Below are positions 1 through 6,727 of a DNA stretch of 10,514 nt, one piece after another. A model generated the notes under the pieces. The model had not been told where the DNA came from and did no database searches. It saw only the letters and a program-made list of their open reading frames with translations. The stretch spans positions 1,562 to 12,075 of the forward strand of contig DAWR01000124.1 in assembly GCA_002506015.1 (NCBI GenBank), in the 5' to 3' direction. The stretch comes from Candidatus Methanogasteraceae archaeon UBA261 (lineage in GTDB: Archaea > Halobacteriota > Methanosarcinia > Methanosarcinales > Methanogasteraceae). Each line of letters opens with the position of its first letter. The first letter of the stretch is position 1. Both the position numbers and the translations under genes were made by a program.

Positions 1-704
1 ATCATCAGAATTCGGTCGCACATTCTCTCTGCCTGATCCATCTGGTGCGTGCTCAGTATGATCGTCTTCCCATCACGCTTCAAATCGAGCATTATGTCCT
101 TCACAATCTTCGTATTGACCGGATCGAGTCCGGAGAAGGGCTCATCAAGAATCAAGATGTCAGGGTCATGAATGAACGCGGAGGCGAGCTGGATCTTCTG
201 TTGCATCCCCTTGCTCAGGTCACTCACCCGCCTCTTTTTGTAATCGATGAGACCGATCTTCTCCAGCCAGAAATCGATCCGGTCATCGGGTTTCTTGACG
301 TTTTTGAGGTTCGCAAAGTACTTCAGGCATTCAAAAACCGTTATTTTCTGGTAAAGCCCCCTTTCCTCCGGAAGGTAACCAATCCTCTCCTTGAAAGCCT
401 CATCAAACACTTTTCCAAACATTGTAACAGACCCATTATCGGATTTGATGATGTCAAGGATTATCCGTATCATTGTGGTCTTTCCTGCTCCGTTCGGTCC
501 GAGTAATCCGAATATCTCCCCGCTTTCGATATGAAAACTGAGATCATCAAGAATTGTCTTCGTGCCGAAGCTCTTTGTCAGGTGCAGAACATCCAGAACC
601 GGTTCACCCACCCCCTCCGTTTTCTCCATCTGTGCACCCGCGATTACTGCCGCTGCTGTTTGCCAGATCGTAAATAGTCTCTTGTTGTTTGTGTTATCAG
701 GCAT
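1..704 (-). CDS. ABC-2/NatA-type transporter ATP-binding protein (partial, C-terminus missing)
   Basis: This is the cytoplasmic ATPase subunit of an ABC transporter, which would power a membrane permease not seen here. The reverse-strand reading frame is open from 704 to the left edge (234 codons). Translated by hand, it shows Walker A GPNGAGKTT, a Q-loop-like region around GYLPEERGLY, the signature LSKGMQQK, Walker B DILILDEP followed by FSGLDP, and the switch histidine in ILSTHQMDQAE. The LPEERGLY and LSKGM pattern is typical of the NatA/ABC-2 exporter class; the substrate cannot be told. Such proteins are usually about 300 residues, so some 65-70 C-terminal residues lie beyond the edge. 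The start at 704 is chosen because GGAGG sits 9 nt upstream; an in-frame ATG at 629 (MEKTEG) would give the usual N-terminus but has a poorer ribosome site. The neighbour on the other side is divergent. Confidence 0.9.
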   Translation of the reverse strand, partial: MPDNTNNKRLFTIWQTAAAVIAGAQMEKTEGVGEPVLDVLHLTKSFGTKTILDDLSFHIESGEIFGLLGPNGAGKTTMIRIILDIIKSDNGSVTMFGKVFDEAFKERIGYLPEERGLYQKITVFECLKYFANLKNVKKPDDRIDFWLEKIGLIDYKKRRVSDLSKGMQQKIQLASAFIHDPDILILDEPFSGLDPVNTKIVKDIMLDLKRDGKTIILSTHQMDQAERMCDRILM

Positions 705-750
705 TTTGTAATGCCTCCATGTCATTATGTAAAGTATTGGTTACATTTAG

Positions 751-759
751 TACATAAAA
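751..759 (-). promoter_or_regulatory. Candidate TATA box of the ABC ATPase gene
   Basis: On the minus strand this reads TTTTATGTA, a TATA-like element about 50 nt upstream of the start codon at 704. Transcription starting about 26 nt downstream would leave a leader of roughly 25 nt containing the GGAGG ribosome site. The element is only a partial match to the archaeal consensus, so the call is tentative. Confidence 0.4.
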
Positions 760-841
760 CTTTCTACCAACCCCTGCGTGACGATTCCAGTTCAGACCAC
801 AGCATACAAAAAACCATTATTTCATACGACATGTCGGAAAC

Positions 842-849
842 TATTTAAA
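842..849 (+). promoter_or_regulatory. TATA box of the AAA ATPase gene, leaderless spacing
   Basis: The element TATTTAAA matches the archaeal box A. Its centre lies about 26 nt before the ATG at 872, the usual TATA-to-transcription-start distance, so the mRNA probably begins at or next to the start codon. No Shine-Dalgarno motif is seen just before the ATG, which agrees with leaderless translation. Confidence 0.65.
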
Positions 850-871
850 CTACCGATCTCAAATCACAACT

Positions 872-2191
872 ATGGACGAACGAGAACTGGTAGATATCCT
901 GAACCCATTCAACTTCTGGAGAGCTACCCCGTTCACAGGCATCATCCGCCCAAAATATTTAAACAAACTTGAGAGGCTCACATCAACCGGGCAGATAGTT
1001 GTTGTGACCGGTGTCAGAAGAAGCGGCAAGACCACAATCCTCGTCCAGTTCATACACCATCTGATCGAGAGTGCTTGTGTGAAAGCGTCGCAGACGATGT
1101 ATGTGGACCTTGAAGACCCGAGACTGCCGATGCAGGACGGCGCAGGTCTTCTTGATGCGCTTGTTACCGCTCATCAGGCGTTTGTCGATTCGGATGGCTT
1201 GTGCTGCCTGATTCTGGATGAAGTCCAGCGACTGTCCGGGTGGGAGCGCTGGGTCTGGATTCAGCAGGAGTTGCGCCCGGATCTTGTAATCATCGTATCT
1301 GGCTCATCGGCGGAACTGCTCTCGAAGGAACTGGCAACGCTACTCACAGGACGGCATCTCGATCTGGAGGTATTCCCACTGGATTTTTCCGAATACCTCC
1401 GATTTCACGGAATCGATCCCGATGACCCGCTTGCAGATTCCGGGGAAATCAAAAGTCTCGCCTCAGAATACATTTCGGAGTCAACATTTCCCGCGGTCGT
1501 CCTGACACCAGACCCCGATCTCAAGGAGCGGATGGTGCAACAGACGTATAGGGATGTGATCAACCACGATGTAGCCCGCAGATACGGAGTCCGTGAGATC
1601 GAAAAACTGGAAGATGTGACAACGACGTTTATTGCATCGGTCCCGGGTCCTGTTACGTTAAACAGCACGAGACGTGCGCTTGGCGGTCGTGTTTCACTCG
1701 ATTCGATCGAACGATTCGCAAGATACCTCGAAGAGCCGTACCTGCTCTTCTTCGTAGACATCCATTCATTCTCCGCGGGCAAGAGGAAGCGAAGCCCGCG
1801 AAAGATCTATGCTGTGGATAACGGCTTGCTTCTGGCGGTTTCCCACCGTTTCGCAAGTGACCGCGGAAAATTGCTTGAGAATGCGGTATTCCTCGACCTC
1901 AGACGAGAGGGTTATGAAATGTACCGTCTGATGGACGGAAAAGAGGTCGATTTCCTGATCTGGAAAGGAACCGCGCCCCACGCGCTGATCAATGCATGTT
2001 CGGACGTTTCAGACGCCGACACAAAGAAACGGGAGGTTGATGGGCTGCGGCTTGCTATGCGCAGGTTCGATCTGGACCGTGGTCTTGTGGTCACACTTAA
2101 CCAGAGCGAGACCATGCCCGTTCCGGAGGGGAGAATCGAATTTCTGCCGTATCGGAGATGGGCTCTTGAGGTTGCGCGATGGTGTATATAG
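872..2191 (+). CDS. AAA-family ATPase with DUF4143-type C-terminal region
   Basis: This 439-residue protein belongs to the large archaeal/bacterial family of P-loop ATPases with an N-terminal AAA domain (Pfam AAA_14 type) and a C-terminal DUF4143 domain. Walker A is GVRRSGKTT at residues 47-55 and Walker B is CCLILDE at 111-117. The following VIIVSGSSAELL and LLTGRHLDLEVFPL are the sensor and family-typical strand motifs. Near the C-terminus, YAVDNGLL and a DGKEVDFLIWK segment resemble the PD-(D/E)XK-like fold described for DUF4143. The biological role of the family is poorly known; no specific function is claimed. The gene stands alone, with its own TATA box and a likely leaderless start at 872. 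It ends in TAG; the frame stays open for a further 32 codons to TAA at 2288. Confidence 0.88.
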   Translation: MDERELVDILNPFNFWRATPFTGIIRPKYLNKLERLTSTGQIVVVTGVRRSGKTTILVQFIHHLIESACVKASQTMYVDLEDPRLPMQDGAGLLDALVTAHQAFVDSDGLCCLILDEVQRLSGWERWVWIQQELRPDLVIIVSGSSAELLSKELATLLTGRHLDLEVFPLDFSEYLRFHGIDPDDPLADSGEIKSLASEYISESTFPAVVLTPDPDLKERMVQQTYRDVINHDVARRYGVREIEKLEDVTTTFIASVPGPVTLNSTRRALGGRVSLDSIERFARYLEEPYLLFFVDIHSFSAGKRKRSPRKIYAVDNGLLLAVSHRFASDRGKLLENAVFLDLRREGYEMYRLMDGKEVDFLIWKGTAPHALINACSDVSDADTKKREVDGLRLAMRRFDLDRGLVVTLNQSETMPVPEGRIEFLPYRRWALEVARWCI

Positions 2192-2320
2192 AGGGGCGAA
2201 AACCGGATTTTCCCGGATGAGGTATATTATCCGCTCAACTCCCCCTTCCCCGCCGCCTCCTCGAGCAAAGAGCGTCCACCATCACTATAATTGCAACCGT
2301 GGCTATACCCTCTTCTTGTG

Positions 2321-2340
2321 GAATCTCGTGAAATCTCGTG
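2321..2340 (+). repeat. 10-nt tandem direct repeat upstream of the TFS promoter
   Basis: GAATCTCGTG is followed at once by AAATCTCGTG, a 9/10 match with a period of one helical turn. It lies about 60-80 nt upstream of the TFS TATA box. It could be a regulator binding site, but a chance duplication cannot be excluded. Confidence 0.5.
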
Positions 2341-2401
2341 GTTTTGTCGCCTCGCCTAAACACATACTCTGCCGCAACATGGGGCATCGCCAGCAAACAC
2401 A

Positions 2402-2408
2402 TTTATTA
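2402..2408 (+). promoter_or_regulatory. TATA box of the TFS gene, leaderless spacing
   Basis: TTTATTA is centred about 28 nt before the ATG at 2433. At the usual archaeal spacing, transcription would start at or within a few bases of the ATG. No Shine-Dalgarno motif stands before the start codon. Confidence 0.6.
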
Positions 2409-2432
2409 CAACATACAGCAAAGAATCGCAGC

Positions 2433-2744
2433 ATGGAATTCTGTCCTGATTGTGGCAGCATGATGACGTTGAAAGACGGCGTGATGGTGTGCGTGCGTTG
2501 TGGGTTCACAAAGGAGAACGAAGGCGTCGAGTCATTCGTATCTGTTGAACGACGTGCCGAGAAGACGATTACCGTACTCGAAGGTCAGTCCGACGCCGGA
2601 CTCCCGACCACCCGTGCACGATGTGAGGAATGTGGCAACGACACCGCCTACTGGTGGCTGCGACAGCTCAGATCCGCGGACGAGAGTGAGACCAGGTTCT
2701 TCAGGTGCACGAAATGCGGAAGGACGTGGCGGGAATACGACTGA
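2433..2744 (+). CDS. tfs: Transcription factor S (TFS), archaeal TFIIS-like transcript-cleavage factor
   Basis: TFS binds stalled archaeal RNA polymerase through its secondary channel and stimulates cleavage of the backtracked transcript. The 103-residue protein has the full two-zinc-ribbon layout. The N-terminal ribbon uses C4, C7, C20 and C23 (CPDC and CVRC, the RPB9-like part). The C-terminal TFIIS-type ribbon uses C64, C67, C92 and C95. Between the last cysteine pairs, RSADESETRFFRC contains the D83-E84 acidic pair that in the family reaches the polymerase active site. Length is normal for TFS. The frame is open far upstream of 2433, but that stretch has no protein-like features and overlaps the ATPase gene; the start at 2433 gives the canonical N-terminus and fits the TATA box. 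It appears to be a single-gene transcription unit. Confidence 0.93.
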   Translation: MEFCPDCGSMMTLKDGVMVCVRCGFTKENEGVESFVSVERRAEKTITVLEGQSDAGLPTTRARCEECGNDTAYWWLRQLRSADESETRFFRCTKCGRTWREYD

Positions 2745-2922
2745 TCTCGGGCGGTCTGTGTGGTAGTCCTATCCGGGCACTATCGAATTAACAATCCATT
2801 GGTCCACCCAAGTAGCAAAAAGCCACCATATTTGAGATATTTCTGATTTACTATATTTATCAGTGAGATATGCGCAACACGAATTACGGAATGAGCCTGA
2901 GCCATGAGTGATGGGTGCTGAG

Positions 2923-2933
2923 GGAGTGACTCC
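2923..2933. repeat. 11-bp perfect palindrome upstream of the che promoter
   Basis: GGAGT and ACTCC flank a single G, giving a dyad-symmetric site about 40 nt upstream of the che TATA box. Direct CTGAG words touch both ends (2918-2922 and 2933-2937). The position is where an activator or repressor could bind; no known regulator motif was recognised. Confidence 0.5.
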
Positions 2934-2943
2934 TGAGTTGCCC

Positions 2944-2984
2944 AACACCGCAAAAAGAGAGAAAACTATTTATTACGCGGTGTT
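2944..2984. promoter_or_regulatory. 8-bp inverted repeat flanking the che TATA box (candidate operator)
   Basis: AACACCGC at 2944-2951 and its exact reverse complement GCGGTGTT at 2977-2984 are separated by 25 nt that contain the TATA box. Arm centres are 33 bp apart, close to three helical turns, so both arms face the same side of the DNA. A dimeric regulator bound here would cover the TATA/BRE region. Both arms lie upstream of the predicted transcription start near 2997, so a DNA operator is more likely than an RNA hairpin. Confidence 0.6.
2967..2975 (+). promoter_or_regulatory. TATA box of the che operon
   Basis: TATTTATTA is preceded by a purine-rich stretch (AGAGAGAAAAC) that could act as the BRE. 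Transcription is expected to start about 26 nt downstream, near 2997, leaving a leader of about 11 nt that contains GGGGTGA. This is the only clear promoter found for the eight che genes. Confidence 0.65.
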
Positions 2985-2996
2985 AGATATAATATC

Positions 2997-3003
2997 GGGG
3001 TGA
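2997..3003 (+). promoter_or_regulatory. Ribosome binding site fixing the cheB TTG start
   Basis: GGGGTGA, a good match to the archaeal anti-Shine-Dalgarno complement, lies 4 nt before TTG at 3008. It sits directly against an out-of-frame ATG at 3004, which would encode only eight residues before a stop. The frame of cheB has a stop at 2990 and no ATG or GTG between it and the TTG. Confidence 0.6.
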
Positions 3004-3007
3004 ATGT

Positions 3008-4018
3008 TTGAGAATACTGGTTGTGGATGATTCGATATTTATGCGGAAGATCGTGTCGGACATGCTGGAAACCGACCCGGATATTGAGATATGCGGCACT
3101 GCACGGAACGGGCTTGAGGCTATCGAGCAGGTAAAGAAGCTGGAGCCGGACGTGGTCACGTTGGATATTGAGATGCCCAAGATGGATGGGCTCACCGCAC
3201 TCGGTCGCATCATGCACGAGTGCCCTGTGCCTGTTATCATGTGCAGCACACTGACTCAGAAAGGTGCCGATGCCACATTCACAGCGCTCGACCGCGGGGC
3301 AGTGGACTATGTCCAGAAGCCGTCCGGTGCAATCTCACTTGACGTACGCAAGGTTCAGTCCGAGCTGATCGGTAAGATAAAGGCAGCTGTACAGGCAAAG
3401 ATCAGAAAAAAAACGCATGTCGAGCACAAGAAACAGAAATCGTTGAAGTACACGCCAAAATCAAAGACAAAGATAATTGCAATCGGGACGTCAACCGGCG
3501 GACCCTCTGCGCTCGCGGAGGTCATTCCTCGTTTTCCCGCAAACACACCACCAATATTGATCGTGCAGCACATGCCTGCCGGTTTTACAAAGACGTTTGC
3601 TGAGAGGCTGAACGCCGAATCACAGATCACGGTCAAGGAGGCGAGTGCCGGTGATGAGATTAAGCCAGGGCTTGCGCTGCTTGCCCCCGGGGATTATCAC
3701 ATGACTGTAGGGAAAGATGGCAGGGTGCACCTGAACAAGAACCCGAAGACCCATGGCGTGCGACCCGCTGTCAATCCGATGATGATCACTGCGTCAGAGG
3801 TCTACAAATCGGCGATGGTCGGGGTCATCATGACCGGAATGGGGAGTGACGGCAAGGACGGTATCGTCGCGATCAAGAATAACGGGGGTGCCACGATTGC
3901 ACAGGACGAGGAGTCCTGCGTGGTATACGGTATGCCGCAGGAAGCATACAAAACAGGCAAAGTGGATCGGGTGGTGTCGCTATCACAGATACCCGTTGAG
4001 GTACTGCGAAAATGCTGA
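3008..4018 (+). CDS. cheB: CheB, chemotaxis protein-glutamate methylesterase / glutamine amidase
   Basis: CheB removes methyl groups from glutamates of chemoreceptors (and deamidates glutamines) when phosphorylated by CheA, giving adaptation. The 336-residue protein has an N-terminal receiver domain (about 1-107) with acidic pair D7/D8, phospho-acceptor D53, switch position S80 and K104. A very basic linker (about 120-155) leads to the C-terminal methylesterase domain. The catalytic serine S162 is in GTSTGGPSAL, H188 is in QHMPAGFT, and the aspartate is in TGMGSDGKDG (D281 is the likely one). All key residues are present and the length is standard. The start is TTG at 3008, giving the usual MRILVVDDS N-terminus; no ATG or GTG is available in frame. 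It is the first gene of the operon, 38 nt before cheA. Confidence 0.95.
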   Translation: MRILVVDDSIFMRKIVSDMLETDPDIEICGTARNGLEAIEQVKKLEPDVVTLDIEMPKMDGLTALGRIMHECPVPVIMCSTLTQKGADATFTALDRGAVDYVQKPSGAISLDVRKVQSELIGKIKAAVQAKIRKKTHVEHKKQKSLKYTPKSKTKIIAIGTSTGGPSALAEVIPRFPANTPPILIVQHMPAGFTKTFAERLNAESQITVKEASAGDEIKPGLALLAPGDYHMTVGKDGRVHLNKNPKTHGVRPAVNPMMITASEVYKSAMVGVIMTGMGSDGKDGIVAIKNNGGATIAQDEESCVVYGMPQEAYKTGKVDRVVSLSQIPVEVLRKC

Positions 4019-4056
4019 TATAATTCTATTGAGACTATTGATTGGGAGTAATTATA

Positions 4057-6228
4057 ATGGATATGTCCGAATATAAGGGGGAGTTCGTAAATGAGGCACG
4101 AGAACACCTTGAGATATTGAATCAGTCGCTCCTCGATTTGGAGCACGACCAGTCCAACACAGATCTTCTGAATAACATCTTTCGAGCAGCGCATACACTG
4201 AAAGGTTCATCCGCAACGATGGGTTACACGAACGTGAACACGCTCACACACCGGATGGAGAACGTGCTCGATGCGATCCGCCAGGGTGTGGCTGAGGCGA
4301 CATCAGCAACGATGGATACGCTATTTGATTGCTTTGATACGCTCGAGATCATGGTCGATGCGATCGATTCCGATGAAGTGAGTGATGTTGATGTCTCCGA
4401 ACTGGCGAGCCGGCTGGAGGCTCTCTTGACTGAAGGAGTGGAGAACGGCAGAGAATCCATCGAAGCTGCCGATGTTGCAGAGACGGTGGCGACTGTAGAG
4501 ACTATTTCCGGCGAGGCTGCGTTGCAGGAAGTACCTGAAGCAGAGGCAGAAGTTTCACAGGAGCCCGAAAGCCCGAAAGCACCAGGTGTTCAGGTCACAG
4601 CGTTCACAGAGGATGAGATGATTGCCGCATCCGATGCAGTGAACCGCGAAATCTCGGTATTCAAACTGGGTGTTGCACTTGAAGATACGTGCGCCCTGAA
4701 GTCGGTTCGCGCGGTGATGGTCTTGAAGGCGATAAGCGAACATGCCGATATTCTTGCAACGACGCCTGATGCGGAGTGTATCGAGGATGGTGAGTTCGGT
4801 TGCGGCTTTGATGTGATCATCGGTACGAGCGAGACTGGTGATATGGTCAAAGAAGCAGTCGAACGCGTGAACGAGGTCGAGCAGGTTGGTGTACTCGCAC
4901 GGGAACCGGATCCGCAGCCGGCGGCTGATGCAACTGATTTAACTGATGTAACTGATGCAGCCGGTGAAACCGAACCATCCGGGGAGCGTGCCTCTGCTGA
5001 GCCTGCGGAAGTCGCCGCTCCACAACCAACGTCGCCACCGCCACAATCATCAGCAGCATCCTCCAAGAAGCCAGAGGTCGTAAGAAGCGTGCAGAGTGTG
5101 CGGGTCAACATCGAGAAACTGGATGCGCTTGTCAACATGGTGGGCGAGCTCGTCATCAACAAGATCAGGCTTCTACAGATCCAGTCGACACACCAGATCA
5201 AGGAACTGGATGAAACGGTGTCGAATATCGACCGACTGACAAACGATCTGCGCGATGAGGTCATGGAGATGCGCATGGTGGCTGTTGCTCAGGTCTTCAA
5301 CCGGTTCCCGCGAATGATTCGCGACCTTGCCAAGAAGAAGGGTAAGGAGATCGATCTGGTCGTCATAGGAAAAGAGATTGAACTCGACCGGACTGTGTTG
5401 GATGAGGTCGGAGAGCCGCTCGTTCACCTGCTCAGAAACTGCGTCGACCATGGCATCGAACCGCCTGAGGTGCGGACGAGTGTGGGAAAGGCCGGAAAGG
5501 GTACGATCACGCTAGCTGCGCGCAGGCAGAAGAACCATGTAGAGATCGAGGTTTCTGATGATGGTTTCGGAATGGATCCTGACAAGCTGCGTGCGAAAGC
5601 GATTGAGAAAGGCATTATAAGCCCGGAAGAAGCCGATGCGACGAGTGATGAGAACGCACTTCTGCTGATCTTTGCACCAGGGTTCTCTACAGCAGAGACG
5701 ATAACCGATATCTCGGGAAGGGGTGTTGGCATGGATGTTGTGAAGACGAGTATCGAAGCACTCGGCGGCACTGTCAACATCAAATCAGACCTTGGTATCG
5801 GAACCACTGTCACGTTGCAGTTGCCACTCACAATGGCGATCATCCAGACGCTGCTTGTTGAGGTCGGCGGCACAGTCTATGCAGTTCCGATCAGTAGCGT
5901 TCTTGAGACGATCTCGGTTATGCCGGATACGATCAGGACGATGGGTACACAGAAACTAACAACGCTCAGAGGGAACGTGCTTCCACTTGTATGGGTGCAT
6001 GACCTCTTCGGAGTCTATTCCGAGAACGGGCACGACGAGGTCGTTGCGGTGGTGGTCGATCGCGGAGGGCAGCACGTCGGGCTGGTCGTGGATTCGCTGA
6101 TCGGACAACAGGAGATTGCGATCAAATCACTCGATGGTGTGCTGGCGGGAATCAAGGGATTCGCAGGTGCAACCATTCTCGGTGACGGACGAGTGATCAT
6201 GATTCTGGATGTTGCCTCGATGGTGTGA
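4057..6228 (+). CDS. cheA: CheA, chemotaxis histidine kinase
   Basis: CheA autophosphorylates on a histidine under receptor control and passes phosphate to CheY and CheB. The 723-residue protein has all five domains. P1/HPt has phospho-acceptor H46 in AAHTLKGSS. P2 (about 180-285) is the CheY/CheB-docking domain, held between long Ala/Glu/Pro-rich linkers. P3, the dimerisation helices, begins near 348. The P4 ATPase has N-box H457 and N461 in HLLRNCVDHG, G1 DDGFGMD, F-box APGFST and G2 GRGVGMDVV. P5, the CheW-like receptor-coupling domain, runs from about 597 to the end. The start is ATG at 4057, with GGAG 8 nt upstream; a TTG at 4042 is in frame but poorly supported. The linker carries a short 9-nt tandem repeat. 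The stop is 3 nt before cheD. Confidence 0.97.
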   Translation: MDMSEYKGEFVNEAREHLEILNQSLLDLEHDQSNTDLLNNIFRAAHTLKGSSATMGYTNVNTLTHRMENVLDAIRQGVAEATSATMDTLFDCFDTLEIMVDAIDSDEVSDVDVSELASRLEALLTEGVENGRESIEAADVAETVATVETISGEAALQEVPEAEAEVSQEPESPKAPGVQVTAFTEDEMIAASDAVNREISVFKLGVALEDTCALKSVRAVMVLKAISEHADILATTPDAECIEDGEFGCGFDVIIGTSETGDMVKEAVERVNEVEQVGVLAREPDPQPAADATDLTDVTDAAGETEPSGERASAEPAEVAAPQPTSPPPQSSAASSKKPEVVRSVQSVRVNIEKLDALVNMVGELVINKIRLLQIQSTHQIKELDETVSNIDRLTNDLRDEVMEMRMVAVAQVFNRFPRMIRDLAKKKGKEIDLVVIGKEIELDRTVLDEVGEPLVHLLRNCVDHGIEPPEVRTSVGKAGKGTITLAARRQKNHVEIEVSDDGFGMDPDKLRAKAIEKGIISPEEADATSDENALLLIFAPGFSTAETITDISGRGVGMDVVKTSIEALGGTVNIKSDLGIGTTVTLQLPLTMAIIQTLLVEVGGTVYAVPISSVLETISVMPDTIRTMGTQKLTTLRGNVLPLVWVHDLFGVYSENGHDEVVAVVVDRGGQHVGLVVDSLIGQQEIAIKSLDGVLAGIKGFAGATILGDGRVIMILDVASMV
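4924..4959 (+). repeat. Four 9-nt tandem repeats in the cheA P2-P3 linker
   Basis: Four units of the form (A/G)CTGATNNA run in frame and encode ADA-TDL-TDV-TDA. They lie in the flexible linker after the P2 domain. The repeat length keeps the frame, so copy-number change would lengthen or shorten the linker without destroying CheA. Confidence 0.75.
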
Positions 6229-6231
6229 GCG

Positions 6232-6726
6232 ATGCCTGAGATCGTCAAGGTTGCAATGGCTGACCTGAAAGTAGCCCGCGACCCGGCGGTACTGATCACG
6301 ATAGGGCTTGGATCGTGCATAGGAATCGCACTGTATGATCCGGTGGTGAAGGTTGGTGGGCTTGCACATATCATGCTCCCGACCAGTAAACGGGTCACTG
6401 ATGGCAACGGCAGCAATCCGATGAAGTATGCGGATACCGGAATCGAGATAACTCTCAAGAAGATGGTTGCGATGAGTGCGGTGAAGAGGCGCATAACCGC
6501 TAAGATCGCAGGAGGCGCGCACATGTTCTCCTGTGCGAAGGAGAACAGTTCATTTCTTAAGATCGGCGAGAACAACGCCGCCGCTGTCAAGGAGAAACTC
6601 GCACAGGAGGGAGTACAACTGATATCATCAGACATAGGAAAGGACTACGGCAGAACCGTGGAACTGCACACCAAAGACGGGAGTTACGTCATAAAGACGA
6701 TTGCGAAGGGATCAAAGGTGATCTAA
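6232..6726 (+). CDS. cheD: CheD, chemoreceptor glutamine deamidase
   Basis: CheD deamidates selected glutamines of methyl-accepting receptors, and in Bacillus and Thermotoga it also binds CheC and raises its phosphatase activity. The 164-residue protein has the family catalytic set: C29 in GLGSCIGIALYD, H46 in GGLAHIMLP and T23 just before the GLGSC turn. These match the spacing of Thermotoga CheD (Thr21, Cys27, His44, shifted by two). KYADTGI and GGAHMF are further family motifs. The ATG is 3 nt after the cheA stop, with GGTG 6 nt upstream inside the end of cheA, so translation is probably coupled. Two CheC proteins in the same operon are natural partners. Confidence 0.95.
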   Translation: MPEIVKVAMADLKVARDPAVLITIGLGSCIGIALYDPVVKVGGLAHIMLPTSKRVTDGNGSNPMKYADTGIEITLKKMVAMSAVKRRITAKIAGGAHMFSCAKENSSFLKIGENNAAAVKEKLAQEGVQLISSDIGKDYGRTVELHTKDGSYVIKTIAKGSKVI

Positions 6727-6727
6727 T

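Larger units (their letters stand above)
2192..2432. other. Intergenic region between the AAA ATPase and TFS genes
   Basis: No gene is supported in these 241 nt. They hold a pyrimidine-rich tract at about 2235-2262, a weak 5-bp inverted repeat (CGGAT at 2214-2218 with ATCCG at 2229-2233) just after the ATPase stop, a 10-nt tandem repeat at 2321-2340, and the TFS promoter at the right end. No clear terminator was found. Confidence 0.6.
2745..3007. promoter_or_regulatory. Intergenic region and upstream control region of the che operon
   Basis: No coding sequence is supported here. The first half is AT-rich, with a T-rich stretch around 2830-2860 that may end TFS transcription and contains a TATATTTA element at 2852-2859. 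From about 2890 the sequence carries repeated TGAG words (2892, 2898, 2905, 2919, 2934), three of them as CTGAG (2897, 2918, 2933). It also has the perfect palindrome GGAGTGACTCC (2923-2933) and then the inverted repeat that brackets the che TATA box. The density of symmetrical elements suggests regulated transcription of the chemotaxis genes; this is inferred from sequence only. Confidence 0.6.

Noticed and set aside
45..506. A 153-codon plus-strand open frame at the left end
   Set aside because: It is antisense to the ABC ATPase, whose Walker A, signature and Walker B motifs are all clear on the minus strand.
2189..2290. Amber readthrough of the AAA ATPase (TAG, then 32 codons to TAA)
   Set aside because: The extension is low-complexity and Pro/Ser-rich, from a pyrimidine-rich stretch, and the ATPase already has a normal C-terminus; chance is sufficient.
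1992..2432. Upstream extension of the TFS reading frame
   Set aside because: The frame is open, but the extra 147 residues overlap the ATPase gene and have no domain; the start at 2433 gives a full-length TFS with a matching TATA box.
2843..2863. CTGAT/ATCAG inverted repeat after TFS as a terminator hairpin
   Set aside because: The stem is only 5 AT-rich pairs with an 11-nt loop, and archaeal termination depends on T-rich tracts more than hairpins.
2870..2911. A 13-codon ORF downstream of the TATATTTA element
   Set aside because: It is too short and without a ribosome site, and the distance from the TATA-like element is too small for a transcript that includes its ATG.
4590..5276. A 228-codon open frame on the minus strand
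   Set aside because: It lies entirely inside cheA; its Ser/Thr-rich translation has no recognisable domain and reflects the codon pattern of the plus-strand gene.
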